In this document: piece by piece, positions 41,990 through 55,025 of the stretch | Layout of the letters: each line of letters opens with the position of its first letter | Position numbering within the stretch: the first letter of the stretch is position 1 | NCBI GenBank assembly: GCA_905187695.1 | Contig: CAJJIY010000005.1 | Span: 8,911-72,910 of the forward strand | Length of the DNA stretch: 64,000 nucleotides | Direction of reading: 5' to 3' | Source: an uncultured Eubacteriales bacterium | Lineage (GTDB): Bacteria > Bacillota > Clostridia > Oscillospirales > CAG-272 | Notes under the pieces: model-generated | Databases searched by the model: none | Told to the model about the DNA's origin: nothing | What the model saw: the letters and a program-made list of their open reading frames with translations, nothing else | Translations under genes and position numbers: made by a program

Positions 41990-42757
41990 TCAGCGAAGCG
42001 GGAAAAGCATAAAAAGGCCTTCCATTTCACTTCCGATCAGAGCCGAAAACAAGATCTGAAGCACGATTCCCGCCACCGATGCGACAATGGCGATAATGCC
42101 CACGATCCGGGCGGTTTTGGCAGCGGCCGGTTCATAACCGAGTTGCTGAGTGACGCTCTTGGATTTTGAGAGTGCCAGAATGCCCAGCACAATGCCGGCC
42201 AGCGAACAGCAGATAAAGCCCACAATCAGGCCGATGATGCTCATGGTCTGCGCACTGTTGGCGTCGGCGTTCAGTTTGGCAATCCGGTTTTGCTCGGCGG
42301 TGTCGTTCGGGGTGGGCGGTGCGTAAGGGTTGTTCTGGAATCCATAGGTGCCGCCTTGATTCTGCGTGTACGGGTTTTGTCCAAACCCGTTGGGATTCTG
42401 TCCGAACCCATTCGGATTCTGCCCGAATCCATTTGGATTCTGCTCAAACCCGTTGGAGTTCTGCCCAAACCCGTTGGGATTCTGCCCAAACCCGTTGGGA
42501 TTCTGCCCGAATCCATTTGGATTCTGCTCAAACCCGTTGGGATTCTGCCCGAATCCATTTGGATTCTGCCCAAACCCGTTGGAGTTCTGCCCGAACCTGT
42601 TGGGGTTCTGCTCAGCCCCGTTTTGATTTTGCGTATGGTTTTGTTCCGTTCCGTTTGTGCCAAAATTGTTTTGGCTTTGCTGGTTTTGCCCGGAATCTGC
42701 CGGGTTCTGACCGAACCCGTTCGCGTTGGGTTCAAATCCGTTCTGATCGCCGTTCAT
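41990..42757 (-). CDS. Asn/Gln-rich heptapeptide-repeat membrane protein
   Basis: The 255-aa product has an Asn/Gln-rich N-terminal half: a lead-in, then eleven tandem heptads of the form Q-N-[PS]-N-G-F-[GE] (about residues 50-126), then Y-T-Q-N-Q-G-G-T-Y-G-F. The C-terminal part (about 165-255) has two membrane helices, S-I-I-G-L-I-V-G-F-I-C-C-S-L-A-G-I-V-L-G and I-V-G-I-I-A-I-V-A-S-V-A, like the DUF4190 type. Such proteins have low-complexity cytoplasmic or exposed tails attached to a small membrane domain; the function is unknown. ATG 42757 follows CAGGAGGG. The repeats are encoded by a 21-bp minisatellite whose copy number probably varies. Confidence 0.85.
   Translation of the reverse strand: MNGDQNGFEPNANGFGQNPADSGQNQQSQNNFGTNGTEQNHTQNQNGAEQNPNRFGQNSNGFGQNPNGFGQNPNGFEQNPNGFGQNPNGFGQNPNGFGQNSNGFEQNPNGFGQNPNGFGQNPNGFGQNPYTQNQGGTYGFQNNPYAPPTPNDTAEQNRIAKLNADANSAQTMSIIGLIVGFICCSLAGIVLGILALSKSKSVTQQLGYEPAAAKTARIVGIIAIVASVAGIVLQILFSALIGSEMEGLFMLFPLR
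42381..42611. repeat. 21-bp minisatellite, eleven in-frame units
   Basis: Eleven contiguous 21-bp units (42381-42611) plus a degenerate twelfth up to about 42632. Two main variants occur, with an AAACCCGTTG core or an AATCCATTTG core, in irregular order. All encode the same heptapeptide. There are no spacers, so this is not a CRISPR array. Confidence 0.93.
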
Positions 42758-42853
42758 GTTGCCCTCCTGAAACAGAATTTTAGTTTACTATGTTATAGGA
42801 TAACAGATTTATAACAAAAATGCAAGACTTTTTTCAAAACTCTTTCATGCTTC

Positions 42854-42882
42854 TTGCACTCTTTCCCGTTCTGTGTTATACT
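42854..42882 (+). promoter_or_regulatory. Sigma-A promoter of the DUF2752 gene
   Basis: TTGCAC (42854-42859), 17 bp, TATACT (42877-42882). Confidence 0.75.
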
Positions 42883-42907
42883 GAAAAAAACAGCAAGGAG
42901 GGAGAAA

Positions 42908-43507
42908 ATGCGGCCCGCTTTTAAAAAATATCTGTTTTTCCATTTGGCGCTTGTGGCTTTTGCCGTTGGGTTTTACTTTTATGGCACGCTCATGAGCCGC
43001 CTTTTTCCATCCGGCTTTTATCATTGCCCCCTGCACGATGTATTGGGGCTTTATTGCCCTTTTTGCGGCGGCACGCGCGCCTTTTTCTTTTTGCTGAAGG
43101 GAGATTTCCGCTCCGCTTTTGCCGCCAATGCCTTTTTGCTTTGCTTTTCGGCCTTTTGGGGAGTGTTGGATCTGATCGTGTTTATTTTTCTTCTTCAGGG
43201 AAGGGAAGTGGCGGGCATTTTTCGCCCTTGTTTTTGCTTTTCGCTGTTTTCGTGGTTGCTTTTTGCCGCGGTGCGCAATGCGGCCATGCTCTGCGGTTAT
43301 GATCCTGTCGGCGATCTGGCGCCGCTTTGGGCCGGCCGGTTGCCTTTGCCGGCGATTTGGGCGGCCTGCACGCTGATTTTTGCTTTTGCGGGCGCGCTCT
43401 TTTTCTATCTTTGGCGTCCCCGCCGGTTGCGGCGGCTCCTGTCGGTCATGGGGCTTTCGCTCGCACTTGTCGGATTGCTTGTTTTTTACCGACTTGGCGG
43501 GTGCTGA
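42908..43507 (+). CDS. DUF2752 membrane protein
   Basis: The 199-aa product has a basic N-terminus, about five membrane helices and the DUF2752 signature C-P-F-C-G-G-T-R-A near residue 54, preceded by Y-H-C-P and followed by L-L-K-G-D-F-R-S-A-F-A-A-N. The family is widespread and uncharacterised; the paired Cys suggest metal or redox binding near the membrane. ATG 42908 follows CAAGGAGGGAG. In many genomes DUF2752 and glycine/Gln-rich DUF4190-type proteins are neighbours, as here (divergent), hinting at a shared membrane function. Confidence 0.85.
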   Translation: MRPAFKKYLFFHLALVAFAVGFYFYGTLMSRLFPSGFYHCPLHDVLGLYCPFCGGTRAFFFLLKGDFRSAFAANAFLLCFSAFWGVLDLIVFIFLLQGREVAGIFRPCFCFSLFSWLLFAAVRNAAMLCGYDPVGDLAPLWAGRLPLPAIWAACTLIFAFAGALFFYLWRPRRLRRLLSVMGLSLALVGLLVFYRLGGC

Positions 43508-43516
43508 AAGCAAAAT

Positions 43517-43546
43517 AAAAATGCCCCGGATTTCCGGGGCATTTTT
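43517..43546. terminator. Bidirectional intrinsic terminator
   Basis: Perfect 14-bp stem 43517-43530/43533-43546 between the DUF2752 gene and rpsT, T-runs on both strands. Confidence 0.93.
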
Positions 43547-43551
43547 GGTGC

Positions 43552-43815
43552 TTACGCCATAGCGTTGAGTTTTTTGGTAAACTGGCTCTTCTTGTGCGCG
43601 GCGGCGTTCTTGTGAATAATCCCGCGGTTCGCTGCGGCATCGATCTTTTTGACGGCGGCCTTATAGGTCTCCTGTGCCAGCGCGGCATCGCCCGCATTCA
43701 CAGCGGCCTCGTACTTTTTCATAGCGGTCTTGAGCTGCGTGCGGAACATTTTGTTCTGCAGGGTCTTGACCTGCGTCACTTTCACGCGCTTTTTGGCACT
43801 CTTGATGTTCGGCAA
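43552..43815 (-). CDS. rpsT: 30S ribosomal protein S20
   Basis: S20 is a primary 16S rRNA binder. The 87-aa product starts at TTG 43815, 6 nt after AAGGAGGAG, and reads (Met)PNIKSAKKRVKVTQVKTLQ, then the basic three-helix body with I-D-A-A-A-N-R-G-I-I-H-K-N-A-A-A-H-K-K-S and end K-L-N-A-M-A. An upstream frame extension has no ribosome site. TTG starts for rpsT are known in other bacteria and limit its expression. It is monocistronic and divergent from rpoB. Confidence 0.94.
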   Translation of the reverse strand: MPNIKSAKKRVKVTQVKTLQNKMFRTQLKTAMKKYEAAVNAGDAALAQETYKAAVKKIDAAANRGIIHKNAAAHKKSQFTKKLNAMA

Positions 43816-43999
43816 ATCGGTCTCCTCCTTTTTGTGATATTCGGTTTGCACGACGGCGCCTGAGAGGGTGCGCTGTCGCAACGATCCATACGAGAACTTA
43901 TCATAGCACATTCTGTGCCGAATTGCAAGGGCTTTTTTTGAAAAAAACAAAAAAATCTCAGAATTTTTTCGAATATTGAAAAAAACTGGGAAAATCTAC

Positions 44000-44028
44000 T
44001 TGACAAACGGAAAAAGCTTTGCTATAAT
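44000..44028 (+). promoter_or_regulatory. Perfect-consensus promoter of rpoBC
   Basis: TTGACA (44000-44005), 17 bp, TATAAT (44023-44028). The leader to 44179 is about 145 nt and holds several stem-loops, including 44096-44113 (AT palindrome) and 44133-44148 (TTCCGC/GCGGAA); it could carry control of rpoB. The rest of 43816-43999 shows no gene. Confidence 0.92.
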
Positions 44029-44179
44029 TATAAACTGCATTATAATTGCCGGGTGTTTCCTTTTCTCTGCAATCCGGCAAGGTTTTTACCAAACTATTTT
44101 TAAATAAAAATAGGGCGGCGATCCGGTCTTTCCGCTTGGAGGCGGAAGGGTACATCAACGAATGGAGTGATAGAATTAC

Positions 44180-47100
44180 ATGGTCAATGTCAAAGAAGAA
44201 AGACTCGGTCAGACCAAACGGATGAGCTTTTCAAAGTCTCGTTTCAATCTGGAACTTCCCAATCTTCTGGAGGTTCAGACAAAGTCCTTCAAGTGGTTCC
44301 TGGAGGAAGGACTGGGCGAGGTTCTCCGTGATGTTTCGCCCATCACGGACTTTTCCGGCAATCTGAAAATCGAGTTTCTGTCCTATTCCATCGATCAGAA
44401 GCCCAAATATACCGTGGAGGAATGCAAGGAGCGTGATGTCAACTATGCCGCGCCGCTCCGCGTCACCGTCCGGCTGACCAACAAGCAGACCGGCGAAGTG
44501 CAGAATTCCGACATTTTCATGGGCGAGATTCCGTTGATGACCGAGACCGGCACATTTGTCATTAACGGCGCGGAGCGCGTAATTGTTTCGCAGATCATCC
44601 GCTCTCCCGGTATGTACTACGCCAATGAGATCGACAAAATGGGCAAGCGCAATTACAGCGCGCAGATCATTCCGTACCGCGGCGCATGGCTGGAGTACGA
44701 GACCGATAACAGCGGCGTGCTCTATGTCCGGATCGATAAAAACCGCAAGGTACCGATCACCATGTTCATCCGCGCACTCGGTGCGTTGGGGGACAAGCCG
44801 GAGATCGAAACCCGCGAGGATGTGTGCGCCATCTTCGGTGAAGAAGAGCGTTTGCGCGCCACCTTTGACAAGGACGAATCCGAGGAGATTGCCGCCCGCA
44901 ACCGCACTTCCGTCGGTCAGGAAGCCCTCAAGGAAATTTATAAAAAGCTCCGTCCCGGCGAACCCGCCGTGGTGGATGCCGCGCAGAAGCTCATGTGCGA
45001 CACGCTGTTTGACAACCGTCGTTATGACATTGCCGCAGTCGGCCGCTATAAGTTTGACAAGAAAATGGCGCTGTCCGGCCGTGTGGTCGGCCGCACGCTG
45101 GCCGAACCCGCTATCAGCCCTTTGACCGGCGAAATGGTCTTTGAAGCAGGCCGTGTGCTCACCCGTGAGGACGCGCTGGCGCTGGAGAATGCCGCTGTCA
45201 ACGAAGTGGTGCTCTCTCTGGAAGATGGTAGCACCGTCAAGGTGTTTTCCAACAACACGGTCGAGCCGGCCGCCATTCTCGGCTACGATCTGAAGGATTG
45301 CGGCATCAGCGGAAAGGTTCACACGCCGGTGCTACTGTCGCTGATCGAGGAGGCCGCGGGTGACGAGGACAAACTGAAAGATCTGGTTCGTCTCCATTTG
45401 GCCGAACTTGCGCCCAAGCACATCACCAAAGACGATATTTTTGCCAGCATCAACTATCAGTTGGGTCTGATGCATGACCTTGCGCTCGGCCAGTATGACG
45501 ATATCGACCACCTGGGCAACCGCCGTATCCGTTCGGTGGGCGAGCAGCTTCAGAATCAGCTCCGCATCGGATTTACCCGGATGAACAAGACCATTACCGA
45601 CCGGATGGCCACGCAGGATTCCGACAAGGTTTCCCCGCAGATGCTGATCAACACCCGGCCGATTGCCACCGGCATCCGCGAATTTTTCGGTTCTTCTCAG
45701 CTTTCACAGTTCATGGATCAGAACAACCCGCTGGCCGAACTGACGCACAAGCGCCGTCTCTCGGCGCTGGGCCCCGGCGGTATCTCGCGTGACCGCGCTT
45801 CCTTTGATGTCCGAGATGTGCACTATACGCATTATGGCCGTATGTGCCCGATTGAGACTCCTGAAGGCCCGAATATCGGTCTGATTTCCTACCTCACCAC
45901 CTACGCCCGGATCAGCGAGTACGGCTTTATCGAAGCGCCTTATCGCAAATATGACAAGGAAAAAGGCGTGGTGACGGACGAGGTCGAATACATGACGGCC
46001 GATGTCGAAGATCACTATATCATCGCGCAGGCCAACGAACCGTTGGATGCGGAGGGTCATTTCGTCAATAAGATCGTCAACGCCCGTGATAAGAACGAGA
46101 TCCGCGAAGTCGAGGCTTCGCAGGTAGACTACATGGATGTTTCGCCGAAGATGGTGGTTTCCGTGGCCACGGCTATGATCCCGTTCCTTGAAAACGACGA
46201 TAACTCCCGTGCACTGATGGGCTCCAACATGCAGAAGCAGGCCGTGCCGCTGATGGTGACGGAATCTCCGATCGTCGGTACCGGTATGGAGTACAAGGCC
46301 GGTCTTGATTCGGGCGTTGCCATCCGCGCCAAGCGCGCCGGTACGGTGGAATATGTGGATGCCGACCAGATCATTGTCGTGGCGGATAACGGCGAGCGCG
46401 ATTGCTATCAGCTTATCAAGTTCAAGCGCACCAACCAGGGCACCTGCTATAATCAGCGCCCCGTGGTCAGCCGCGGCGATTACATCGAAGAAGGCCGCGT
46501 GATTGCCGATGGTCCCGCTACCTGCAACGGCGAAATTTCGCTGGGTAAAAACGCGCTCATCGGCTTTATGACCTGGGAAGGTTATAACTATGAGGACGCC
46601 GTGCTTCTGAACGAGCGTCTGGCCAGAGAAGATGTCTATACCTCTTTGCACATTGAGGAATATACGCACGATGCCAGAGATACCAAACTGGGGCCGGAAG
46701 AGATCACCCGCGAAATTCCTAATGTGGGCGATGATGCGCTCAAAGACCTCAATGCAGACGGCATTGTAAAGAAGGGAACCGAGGTCCGGGCCGGCGATAT
46801 CCTGGTGGGTAAAATCACTCCCAAGGGCGAGACCGAACTGACGGCCGAGGAAAGACTGCTTCGCGCCATCTTCGGTGAAAAAGCGCGCGAAGTGCGCGAT
46901 ACTTCGCTCCGTCTGCCGCACGGCGAATCCGGTATCGTGGTAGATGTCAAGGTCTTCTCGCATGAAAACGGCGATGAACTGCCCACCGGCGTCAACAAGC
47001 AGGTGCGCGTGTATATCGCGCAGAAGCGTAAGATCTCTGTCGGCGATAAAATGGCGGGTCGTCACGGTAACAAAGGCGTTGTGTCCCGCATTCTTCCGCC

Positions 47101-48115
47101 GGAAGATATGCCGTTCCTGCCGGACGGTACGCCGCTGGATATCGTGCTGAACCCGTTGGGCGTGCCTTCGCGTATGAACATCGGTCAGGTGCTGGAAGTG
47201 CACCTTGGCATTGCCGCCAGAAAACTCGGCTGGAAGATCATGACCCCGGTGTTCGATGGCGCCAACGAAAAGGAGATTATGGAATGTATGCGGATGGCCG
47301 GCATGGCACGCGACATTCGCCCCAATGAAAATGTGGACGGCAAGGATCTCTTCTATGAAAATGTGGATGAAAAGGGTGAAAAGACCTATGTCCATGTAGA
47401 GGAAGAGGTGCTGGCCGATCAGGAGAGGCTGAATACCCTTATTAAAGAAGGTAAGGTAAAGGTCATCGACGGCAAGACCACGCTGTATGACGGCCGCACC
47501 GGCGATCCTTTTGATAACCCGGTCACGGTCGGAATCATGTACTATCTCAAGCTCCATCACCTGGTCGATGATAAGATTCATGCCCGTGCCAACGGCCCGT
47601 ATTCTCTTATCACGCAGCAGCCGCTCGGCGGTAAAGCCCAGTTCGGCGGTCAGCGTTTTGGCGAAATGGAAGTGTGGGCGCTGGAGGCTTACGGTGCGGC
47701 TTACACCCTGCAGGAGATCCTCACGGTGAAGTCGGACGATATCAACGGCCGCCGCCGTGCTTATGAGGCCATCATCAAGGGTCAGAATATTCCCACGCCG
47801 GGCGTGCCGGAGTCCTTCAAGGTGCTTGTCAAAGAACTGCAGGCACTGGCGCTGGATGTGCGGGTGCTGGATAAGGACGGAGAGGAAATTCAGCTTTCCA
47901 CCCTTTGCAACGATGATACGCCTTCGCCCTACGGCAACAAAGCGGATTTGGCCGCCATTGAAGAAGAATTGGGTCGTCACGGCCTTGACGGCGATGACCT
48001 TTCCAATCTGACGGTTGAAAACGAGGACGGAGAAGCTGAGGAAGACGAGGATGAGGATTCGCTCTTTGCCCCGCCGGAAGAAAGCGATGATACAGATTTT
48101 GATGATGAAAACTGA
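44180..48115 (+). CDS. rpoB: DNA-directed RNA polymerase beta subunit
   Basis: The 1311-aa beta subunit forms one pincer of RNA polymerase and much of the active centre. The N-terminus [17 protein letters not shown], the rifampicin-binding region [15 protein letters not shown] near residue 505 and [12 protein letters not shown], and the C-terminal [19 protein letters not shown] are clear. The acidic tail after residue 1280 (Glu/Asp stretch) is longer than usual. It is the first gene here; rplJ and rplL are not upstream, where rpsT is divergent instead. rpoC follows 20 nt downstream. Confidence 0.99.
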   Translation: MVNVKEERLGQTKRMSFSKSRFNLELPNLLEVQTKSFKWFLEEGLGEVLRDVSPITDFSGNLKIEFLSYSIDQKPKYTVEECKERDVNYAAPLRVTVRLTNKQTGEVQNSDIFMGEIPLMTETGTFVINGAERVIVSQIIRSPGMYYANEIDKMGKRNYSAQIIPYRGAWLEYETDNSGVLYVRIDKNRKVPITMFIRALGALGDKPEIETREDVCAIFGEEERLRATFDKDESEEIAARNRTSVGQEALKEIYKKLRPGEPAVVDAAQKLMCDTLFDNRRYDIAAVGRYKFDKKMALSGRVVGRTLAEPAISPLTGEMVFEAGRVLTREDALALENAAVNEVVLSLEDGSTVKVFSNNTVEPAAILGYDLKDCGISGKVHTPVLLSLIEEAAGDEDKLKDLVRLHLAELAPKHITKDDIFASINYQLGLMHDLALGQYDDIDHLGNRRIRSVGEQLQNQLRIGFTRMNKTITDRMATQDSDKVSPQMLINTRPIATGIREFFGSSQLSQFMDQNNPLAELTHKRRLSALGPGGISRDRASFDVRDVHYTHYGRMCPIETPEGPNIGLISYLTTYARISEYGFIEAPYRKYDKEKGVVTDEVEYMTADVEDHYIIAQANEPLDAEGHFVNKIVNARDKNEIREVEASQVDYMDVSPKMVVSVATAMIPFLENDDNSRALMGSNMQKQAVPLMVTESPIVGTGMEYKAGLDSGVAIRAKRAGTVEYVDADQIIVVADNGERDCYQLIKFKRTNQGTCYNQRPVVSRGDYIEEGRVIADGPATCNGEISLGKNALIGFMTWEGYNYEDAVLLNERLAREDVYTSLHIEEYTHDARDTKLGPEEITREIPNVGDDALKDLNADGIVKKGTEVRAGDILVGKITPKGETELTAEERLLRAIFGEKAREVRDTSLRLPHGESGIVVDVKVFSHENGDELPTGVNKQVRVYIAQKRKISVGDKMAGRHGNKGVVSRILPPEDMPFLPDGTPLDIVLNPLGVPSRMNIGQVLEVHLGIAARKLGWKIMTPVFDGANEKEIMECMRMAGMARDIRPNENVDGKDLFYENVDEKGEKTYVHVEEEVLADQERLNTLIKEGKVKVIDGKTTLYDGRTGDPFDNPVTVGIMYYLKLHHLVDDKIHARANGPYSLITQQPLGGKAQFGGQRFGEMEVWALEAYGAAYTLQEILTVKSDDINGRRRAYEAIIKGQNIPTPGVPESFKVLVKELQALALDVRVLDKDGEEIQLSTLCNDDTPSPYGNKADLAAIEEELGRHGLDGDDLSNLTVENEDGEAEEDEDEDSLFAPPEESDDTDFDDEN

Positions 48116-48135
48116 TAAAAGGAGAGAAAAGACAC

Positions 48136-51750
<3,615 letters not shown>

Positions 51751-51762
51751 GGATTCCTTTCA

Positions 51763-51792
51763 GATGCCGCGCAATTGCGCGGCATCTTTTTT
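51763..51792 (+). terminator. Intrinsic terminator of rpoBC
   Basis: Perfect 10-bp stem 51763-51772/51777-51786, loop AATT, six T residues. Confidence 0.93.
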
Positions 51793-51864
51793 ATTTTGCC
51801 TGCCCGGTTTGTGCCGGTTGGAAACGGAAAGAGAATTTTTTGCAGATAATAAGCACTGCCTTTA

Positions 51865-51899
51865 TGCGACATACTTCACACCCAGTCCGGCGGTATAAT
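51865..51899 (+). promoter_or_regulatory. Possible Spo0A-activated promoter of spoIIGA-sigE
   Basis: TATAAT at 51894-51899 has no -35 hexamer at 17 bp. About 22 bp upstream, 51865-51871 on the minus strand reads TGTCGCA, a 6/7 match to the Spo0A box TGTCGAA. This resembles the Bacillus spoIIG promoter, known for a 22-bp spacer and Spo0A activation. The assignment is inference. Confidence 0.4.
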
Positions 51900-51916
51900 A
51901 GGGCCGGGGTGAGAAA

Positions 51917-52768
51917 ATGGAAAGAGAAGTATACGGAGATCTGCTGTTCTTTATCAATTTCTGCATGGATTTTCAATGCCTTTTCCTAAGCGCACGGTGT
52001 TTGCGTCGGCCGTTTTCACTGTGGCGCGGTGCTCTTTTCGCGGCTCTGGGAGCACTGTATGCAGTGGCGGCACTCTTTCTCCCGATTCATGGAGTCATGG
52101 CCTTTTTATTGGATCTGGGCGTTTGCCTTTTGATGTGCATCGGTACTTTCGCTGGAAAATCCGTGCGCCCACGCCAGATACTTTGGATCTTTCTGGTCTA
52201 TTTTGGCGTTTCATTTGCCGTTGGCGGCGTCATGAGCGGCATGGCCGGCCTTCTTTCACATATAGAGGCACCGTTGGGGCAAAGCAAACTTCAGATCGGA
52301 AACGGCCTTTTTTATCTTCTCGCGGCACTGGCCGGACTGTCTACTTATTTTTGGGGCAGATATTGTAAGAAAAAAGGGCGTGAGACGCACGGTGAGTTGC
52401 GATTGGTTCTTCGGGGACGGGAAGTTTGCGCAGATTGTCTGTTTGACAGCGCCAATTTCTTAAAGGATCCTATTGGCGGGCGCCCGGTGGCTTTGCTTTC
52501 CGATCAGAAAGCAAAAGAAATTTTTCCGGCTTCCTTTCTGGAAGCGGCCAGGAACAGCGATCTGTCTGCTTTGCCACGCGAATTTTTAAATCGTGTAAGA
52601 CCGGTGCCGAGCATCAGTGCCACCGGTGAAAAATTGCTCTTTGCCATTGCCCCGGACGCTGCCTATTTAAATGTCGGTCATGGCGAAAACCCCACCGATC
52701 TTCTGATTGCGCCCGCTTTTTCGGGGTTCGGTGAGTACGAAGTTCTACTTCCGGCGGCTGTAATGTAG
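51917..52768 (+). CDS. spoIIGA: Sigma-E processing peptidase
   Basis: SpoIIGA is the mother-cell aspartic protease that removes the pro-sequence of sigma-E when signalled by SpoIIR. The 283-aa product has five hydrophobic helices in residues 1-150 and a C-terminal protease domain with the catalytic Asp in L-F-D-S-A-N-F-L-K-D-P-I-G near residue 175. The usual motif is D-S/T-G-N, so Gly to Ala is a notable change. Other family marks are R-P-V-A-L-L-S, I-S-A-T-G and the end A-P-A-F-S-G. ATG 51917 has a modest ribosome site. sigE begins 47 nt downstream. Confidence 0.9.
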   Translation: MEREVYGDLLFFINFCMDFQCLFLSARCLRRPFSLWRGALFAALGALYAVAALFLPIHGVMAFLLDLGVCLLMCIGTFAGKSVRPRQILWIFLVYFGVSFAVGGVMSGMAGLLSHIEAPLGQSKLQIGNGLFYLLAALAGLSTYFWGRYCKKKGRETHGELRLVLRGREVCADCLFDSANFLKDPIGGRPVALLSDQKAKEIFPASFLEAARNSDLSALPREFLNRVRPVPSISATGEKLLFAIAPDAAYLNVGHGENPTDLLIAPAFSGFGEYEVLLPAAVM

Positions 52769-52815
52769 AAAAAACGAAAATAAAAATGGAATATATTTGA
52801 GAAAAGGAGGAAAAT

Positions 52816-53508
52816 ATGTTTAAAAAACTGAAAAACTTTCTCCGCAGGCTTTTTCGGGCAAAAGGAGTCTATTATGTTAACGGTCCGGACCTCCTGCCAC
52901 CGCCGCTTACACATGAGGATGAAGCAAAAGCCATTGCCGCCCTGCCGGAAGATGAAAAGGCCCGTGCCCGGTTGATTGAACATAATCTTCGCCTGGTGGT
53001 CTACATTGCGCGGCGCTTTGAAAGTACCGGCGTTGGGCTGGAGGATCTGGTTTCTATTGGAACGGTGGGCCTTATCAAGGCCATCAATACTTTTTCTCCC
53101 GAAAAGAATATCAAACTGGCTACCTATGCCTCCCGTTGCATCGAGAATGAGATCTTAATGTATATCCGAAAGAAAAACGCCCGGCGCGGCGAGGTCTCCA
53201 TTGATGAACCGCTTCATGTGGACTGGGACGGCAACGAATTGCTCCTTTCGGATGTGTTGGGGAGCGAAGAGGACGGGGTGGGATTTGAACTGGAAAAAAA
53301 GGAAGAGCGCCGCGTCATCAACGAAGCGCTCCTGACGCTTTCTCCCCGGGAACGGCTAATTGTAGAGTTGCGTTTCGGATTTGCCGGGAAGAGGGAATTG
53401 ACCCAAAAAGAAGTGGCGGATTCTCTTGGAATTTCTCAGTCGTATATCTCACGGCTTGAAAAGAAAATCATTGCGGAACTGAAAGAAAAAATTGCCGGGA
53501 AAATTTAA
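52816..53508 (+). CDS. sigE: Sporulation sigma factor E precursor
   Basis: Sigma-E directs early mother-cell genes after processing by SpoIIGA. The 230-aa product has a basic N-terminal pro-sequence ([16 protein letters not shown]), then region 2 ([31 protein letters not shown]) and region 4 ([22 protein letters not shown]). ATG 52816 follows AAAAGGAGG. It is in an operon with spoIIGA. sigG, which often follows sigE in Clostridia, is not present here. Confidence 0.96.
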   Translation: MFKKLKNFLRRLFRAKGVYYVNGPDLLPPPLTHEDEAKAIAALPEDEKARARLIEHNLRLVVYIARRFESTGVGLEDLVSIGTVGLIKAINTFSPEKNIKLATYASRCIENEILMYIRKKNARRGEVSIDEPLHVDWDGNELLLSDVLGSEEDGVGFELEKKEERRVINEALLTLSPRERLIVELRFGFAGKRELTQKEVADSLGISQSYISRLEKKIIAELKEKIAGKI

Positions 53509-53950
53509 GCGGGATATTTGTGGGCATGACCGTTTCCGGCCGCCGAAGATTCAAATGATAAAACACATACATTTAAGGTAGAAAAAATGTACGGCAAGGA
53601 ATTTTTCATGCGCGGTCTGCCTGCTAAAGAGCAGCGGTATTAAGGACTTGATTTGCGTGGAGCGCCGCCGGTTTTTCCTTGCGCGCGGTCGCCTTTCGTG
53701 GTCGCGTGCCATGGCGAGGGGTGAAGATTACATTGAATATAAAAGGCCGCCGTACGGCGGCCTTTTGAATTATTCATTTTTGAATGAATATATGCAGATG
53801 TAAACGGAGGCTTTTTGAGGGCGAGCAGAGGGATAGGAAGCGGATTTGACATAATAAGCCCAAAATAATGTGCAAAATTAACAAAAATACGTCCAATTTT
53901 GTGTTAAAACATACCGAATGCACAAAATGAAAGTTTTTTCAAAAAACCGC
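53509..53950. other. Gene-free region after sigE
   Basis: About 440 bp with no supported gene. It holds one strong hairpin (53741-53766) and an AT-rich stretch before the next promoter. Confidence 0.6.
53741..53766. terminator. Bidirectional hairpin terminator
   Basis: Perfect 12-bp palindromic stem 53741-53752/53755-53766 with A and T ends on both strands. No gene ends immediately before it; sigE ends 232 bp upstream. Confidence 0.75.
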
Positions 53951-53979
53951 TTGACAAGTGAATATTTATGCGCTATAAT
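53951..53979 (+). promoter_or_regulatory. Perfect promoter of the amino-acid ABC operon
   Basis: TTGACA (53951-53956), 17 bp, TATAAT (53974-53979). Confidence 0.92.
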
Positions 53980-54025
53980 GGGCACATCAAAAACATTCAC
54001 CCCCTCAACAGAAAGGAAAACGAAC

Positions 54026-54943
54026 ATGAAAAAACTTCTTGCTTTTACGCTGGCCGCACTGATGGCGGTCGGTTGCATCTTCACTCTGGCATCCTGTAAA
54101 AAGAACAGCAGCGAACTGAAAGTAGTTGACATTCCCCTGACCGAAGAAAAATATGCTTTTGCTGTCCAGAAGGGCGACAGCGAAATGCTCGGAAAACTGA
54201 ATGACTTTCTGGCCAAGATCCAGAGCAACGGCACTTTCAATGAGATCATGAATAAATATTTCGGCGACGGAAAGCCCGCGCCGGTTGCTTCCGCTGCCAC
54301 GATGAAGACCGACGGCAGTCAGTTGATCGTGGCCACCAATGCCACCTTCGAGCCTTTCGAGTATCTGGAGGGCGCAAATTACTATGGCATTGACATGGAG
54401 ATCATGAGTCTGTTTGCCGCGGAGCTCGGCAAGGAGCTTTACATTAACAACATGGATTTTGACGCGGTTTGCCTTTCGGTCTCGGCCGCCGGCGGTACTT
54501 ATGAAGATGAAAACGGTCAGGTAAAAACGGTCAGCGGCGGCACTTGCGACGTGGCGGCGGCCGGTCTCACCGTGACCGAAACCCGGAAAGAATCGCTGGA
54601 TTTCTCTTCCACTTATTACAGTGCTTCTCAAATGATCATTGTGGCCAAGGATGATACCACCTTTGATAACTGCAAGACCAAAGAAGATGTCGAGGCGATT
54701 CTCAACGGCTATGACAAGTCCGTCAAGGTCGGTGTGCAGAACGGCACGACCGGAAAGACCTACTGCGTGGGCGATGCCGGTGTGGAGGGCGGCTTTGGCT
54801 TTGCCGGATTCAAGTTTGAAACAGTCGGCTATACCAGTGGCGCGGTGGCCGCTCAGAATATCAAGACCGGCAATATCAAAATGGTCGTGATCGACGAGGG
54901 ACCGGCCAAGGCAATTGTTGCAAAAATCAATGCCGCGGGCTGA
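54026..54943 (+). CDS. Amino-acid-binding lipoprotein, apparently circularly permuted
   Basis: This is the extracellular substrate-binding protein of a polar amino-acid ABC importer. ATG 54026 follows GAAAGGAAAA; product 305 aa with a lipoprotein signal ending L-A-S-C (Cys27). Residues about 35-85 (I-P-L-T-E-E-K-Y-A-F-A-V-Q-K-G-D, F-N-E-I-M-N-K-Y-F-G-D) are the segment normally found at the C-terminal end of this family. Residues about 95-305 start with the usual family N-terminus (L-I-V-A-T-N-A-T-F-E-P-F-E-Y) and stop at V-I-D-E-G-P-A-K-A-I-V, just where the displaced segment would follow. The order is therefore permuted. Specificity cannot be read from sequence. Confidence 0.88.
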   Translation: MKKLLAFTLAALMAVGCIFTLASCKKNSSELKVVDIPLTEEKYAFAVQKGDSEMLGKLNDFLAKIQSNGTFNEIMNKYFGDGKPAPVASAATMKTDGSQLIVATNATFEPFEYLEGANYYGIDMEIMSLFAAELGKELYINNMDFDAVCLSVSAAGGTYEDENGQVKTVSGGTCDVAAAGLTVTETRKESLDFSSTYYSASQMIIVAKDDTTFDNCKTKEDVEAILNGYDKSVKVGVQNGTTGKTYCVGDAGVEGGFGFAGFKFETVGYTSGAVAAQNIKTGNIKMVVIDEGPAKAIVAKINAAG

Positions 54944-54962
54944 CCGCAGATGCAAAAAAGAC

Positions 54963-54990
54963 GCGCAAGGCGGGAAATACCGCCTTGCGC
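54963..54990 (+). terminator. Intercistronic hairpin after the binding-protein gene
   Basis: 10-bp GC stem (54963-54972 region with 54981-54990) and no long T-run. It may stabilise the upstream mRNA so that more binding protein than permease is made. Confidence 0.6.
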
Positions 54991-55025
54991 CCTGTTGCTT
55001 TAAACTTCACGGATAAGGAACGAAC

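Noticed and set aside
42381..42632. Possible CRISPR array
   Set aside because: Units are contiguous, vary in sequence, have no spacers and lie inside a gene.
42290..42814. Open frames on the plus strand through the 21-bp repeats
   Set aside because: A 21-bp stop-free unit keeps every frame open; only the minus frame has a ribosome site, start and membrane domain.
53587..53643. 18-codon frame after sigE
   Set aside because: Too short, no ribosome site, no resemblance to sigG, which was looked for here and not found.
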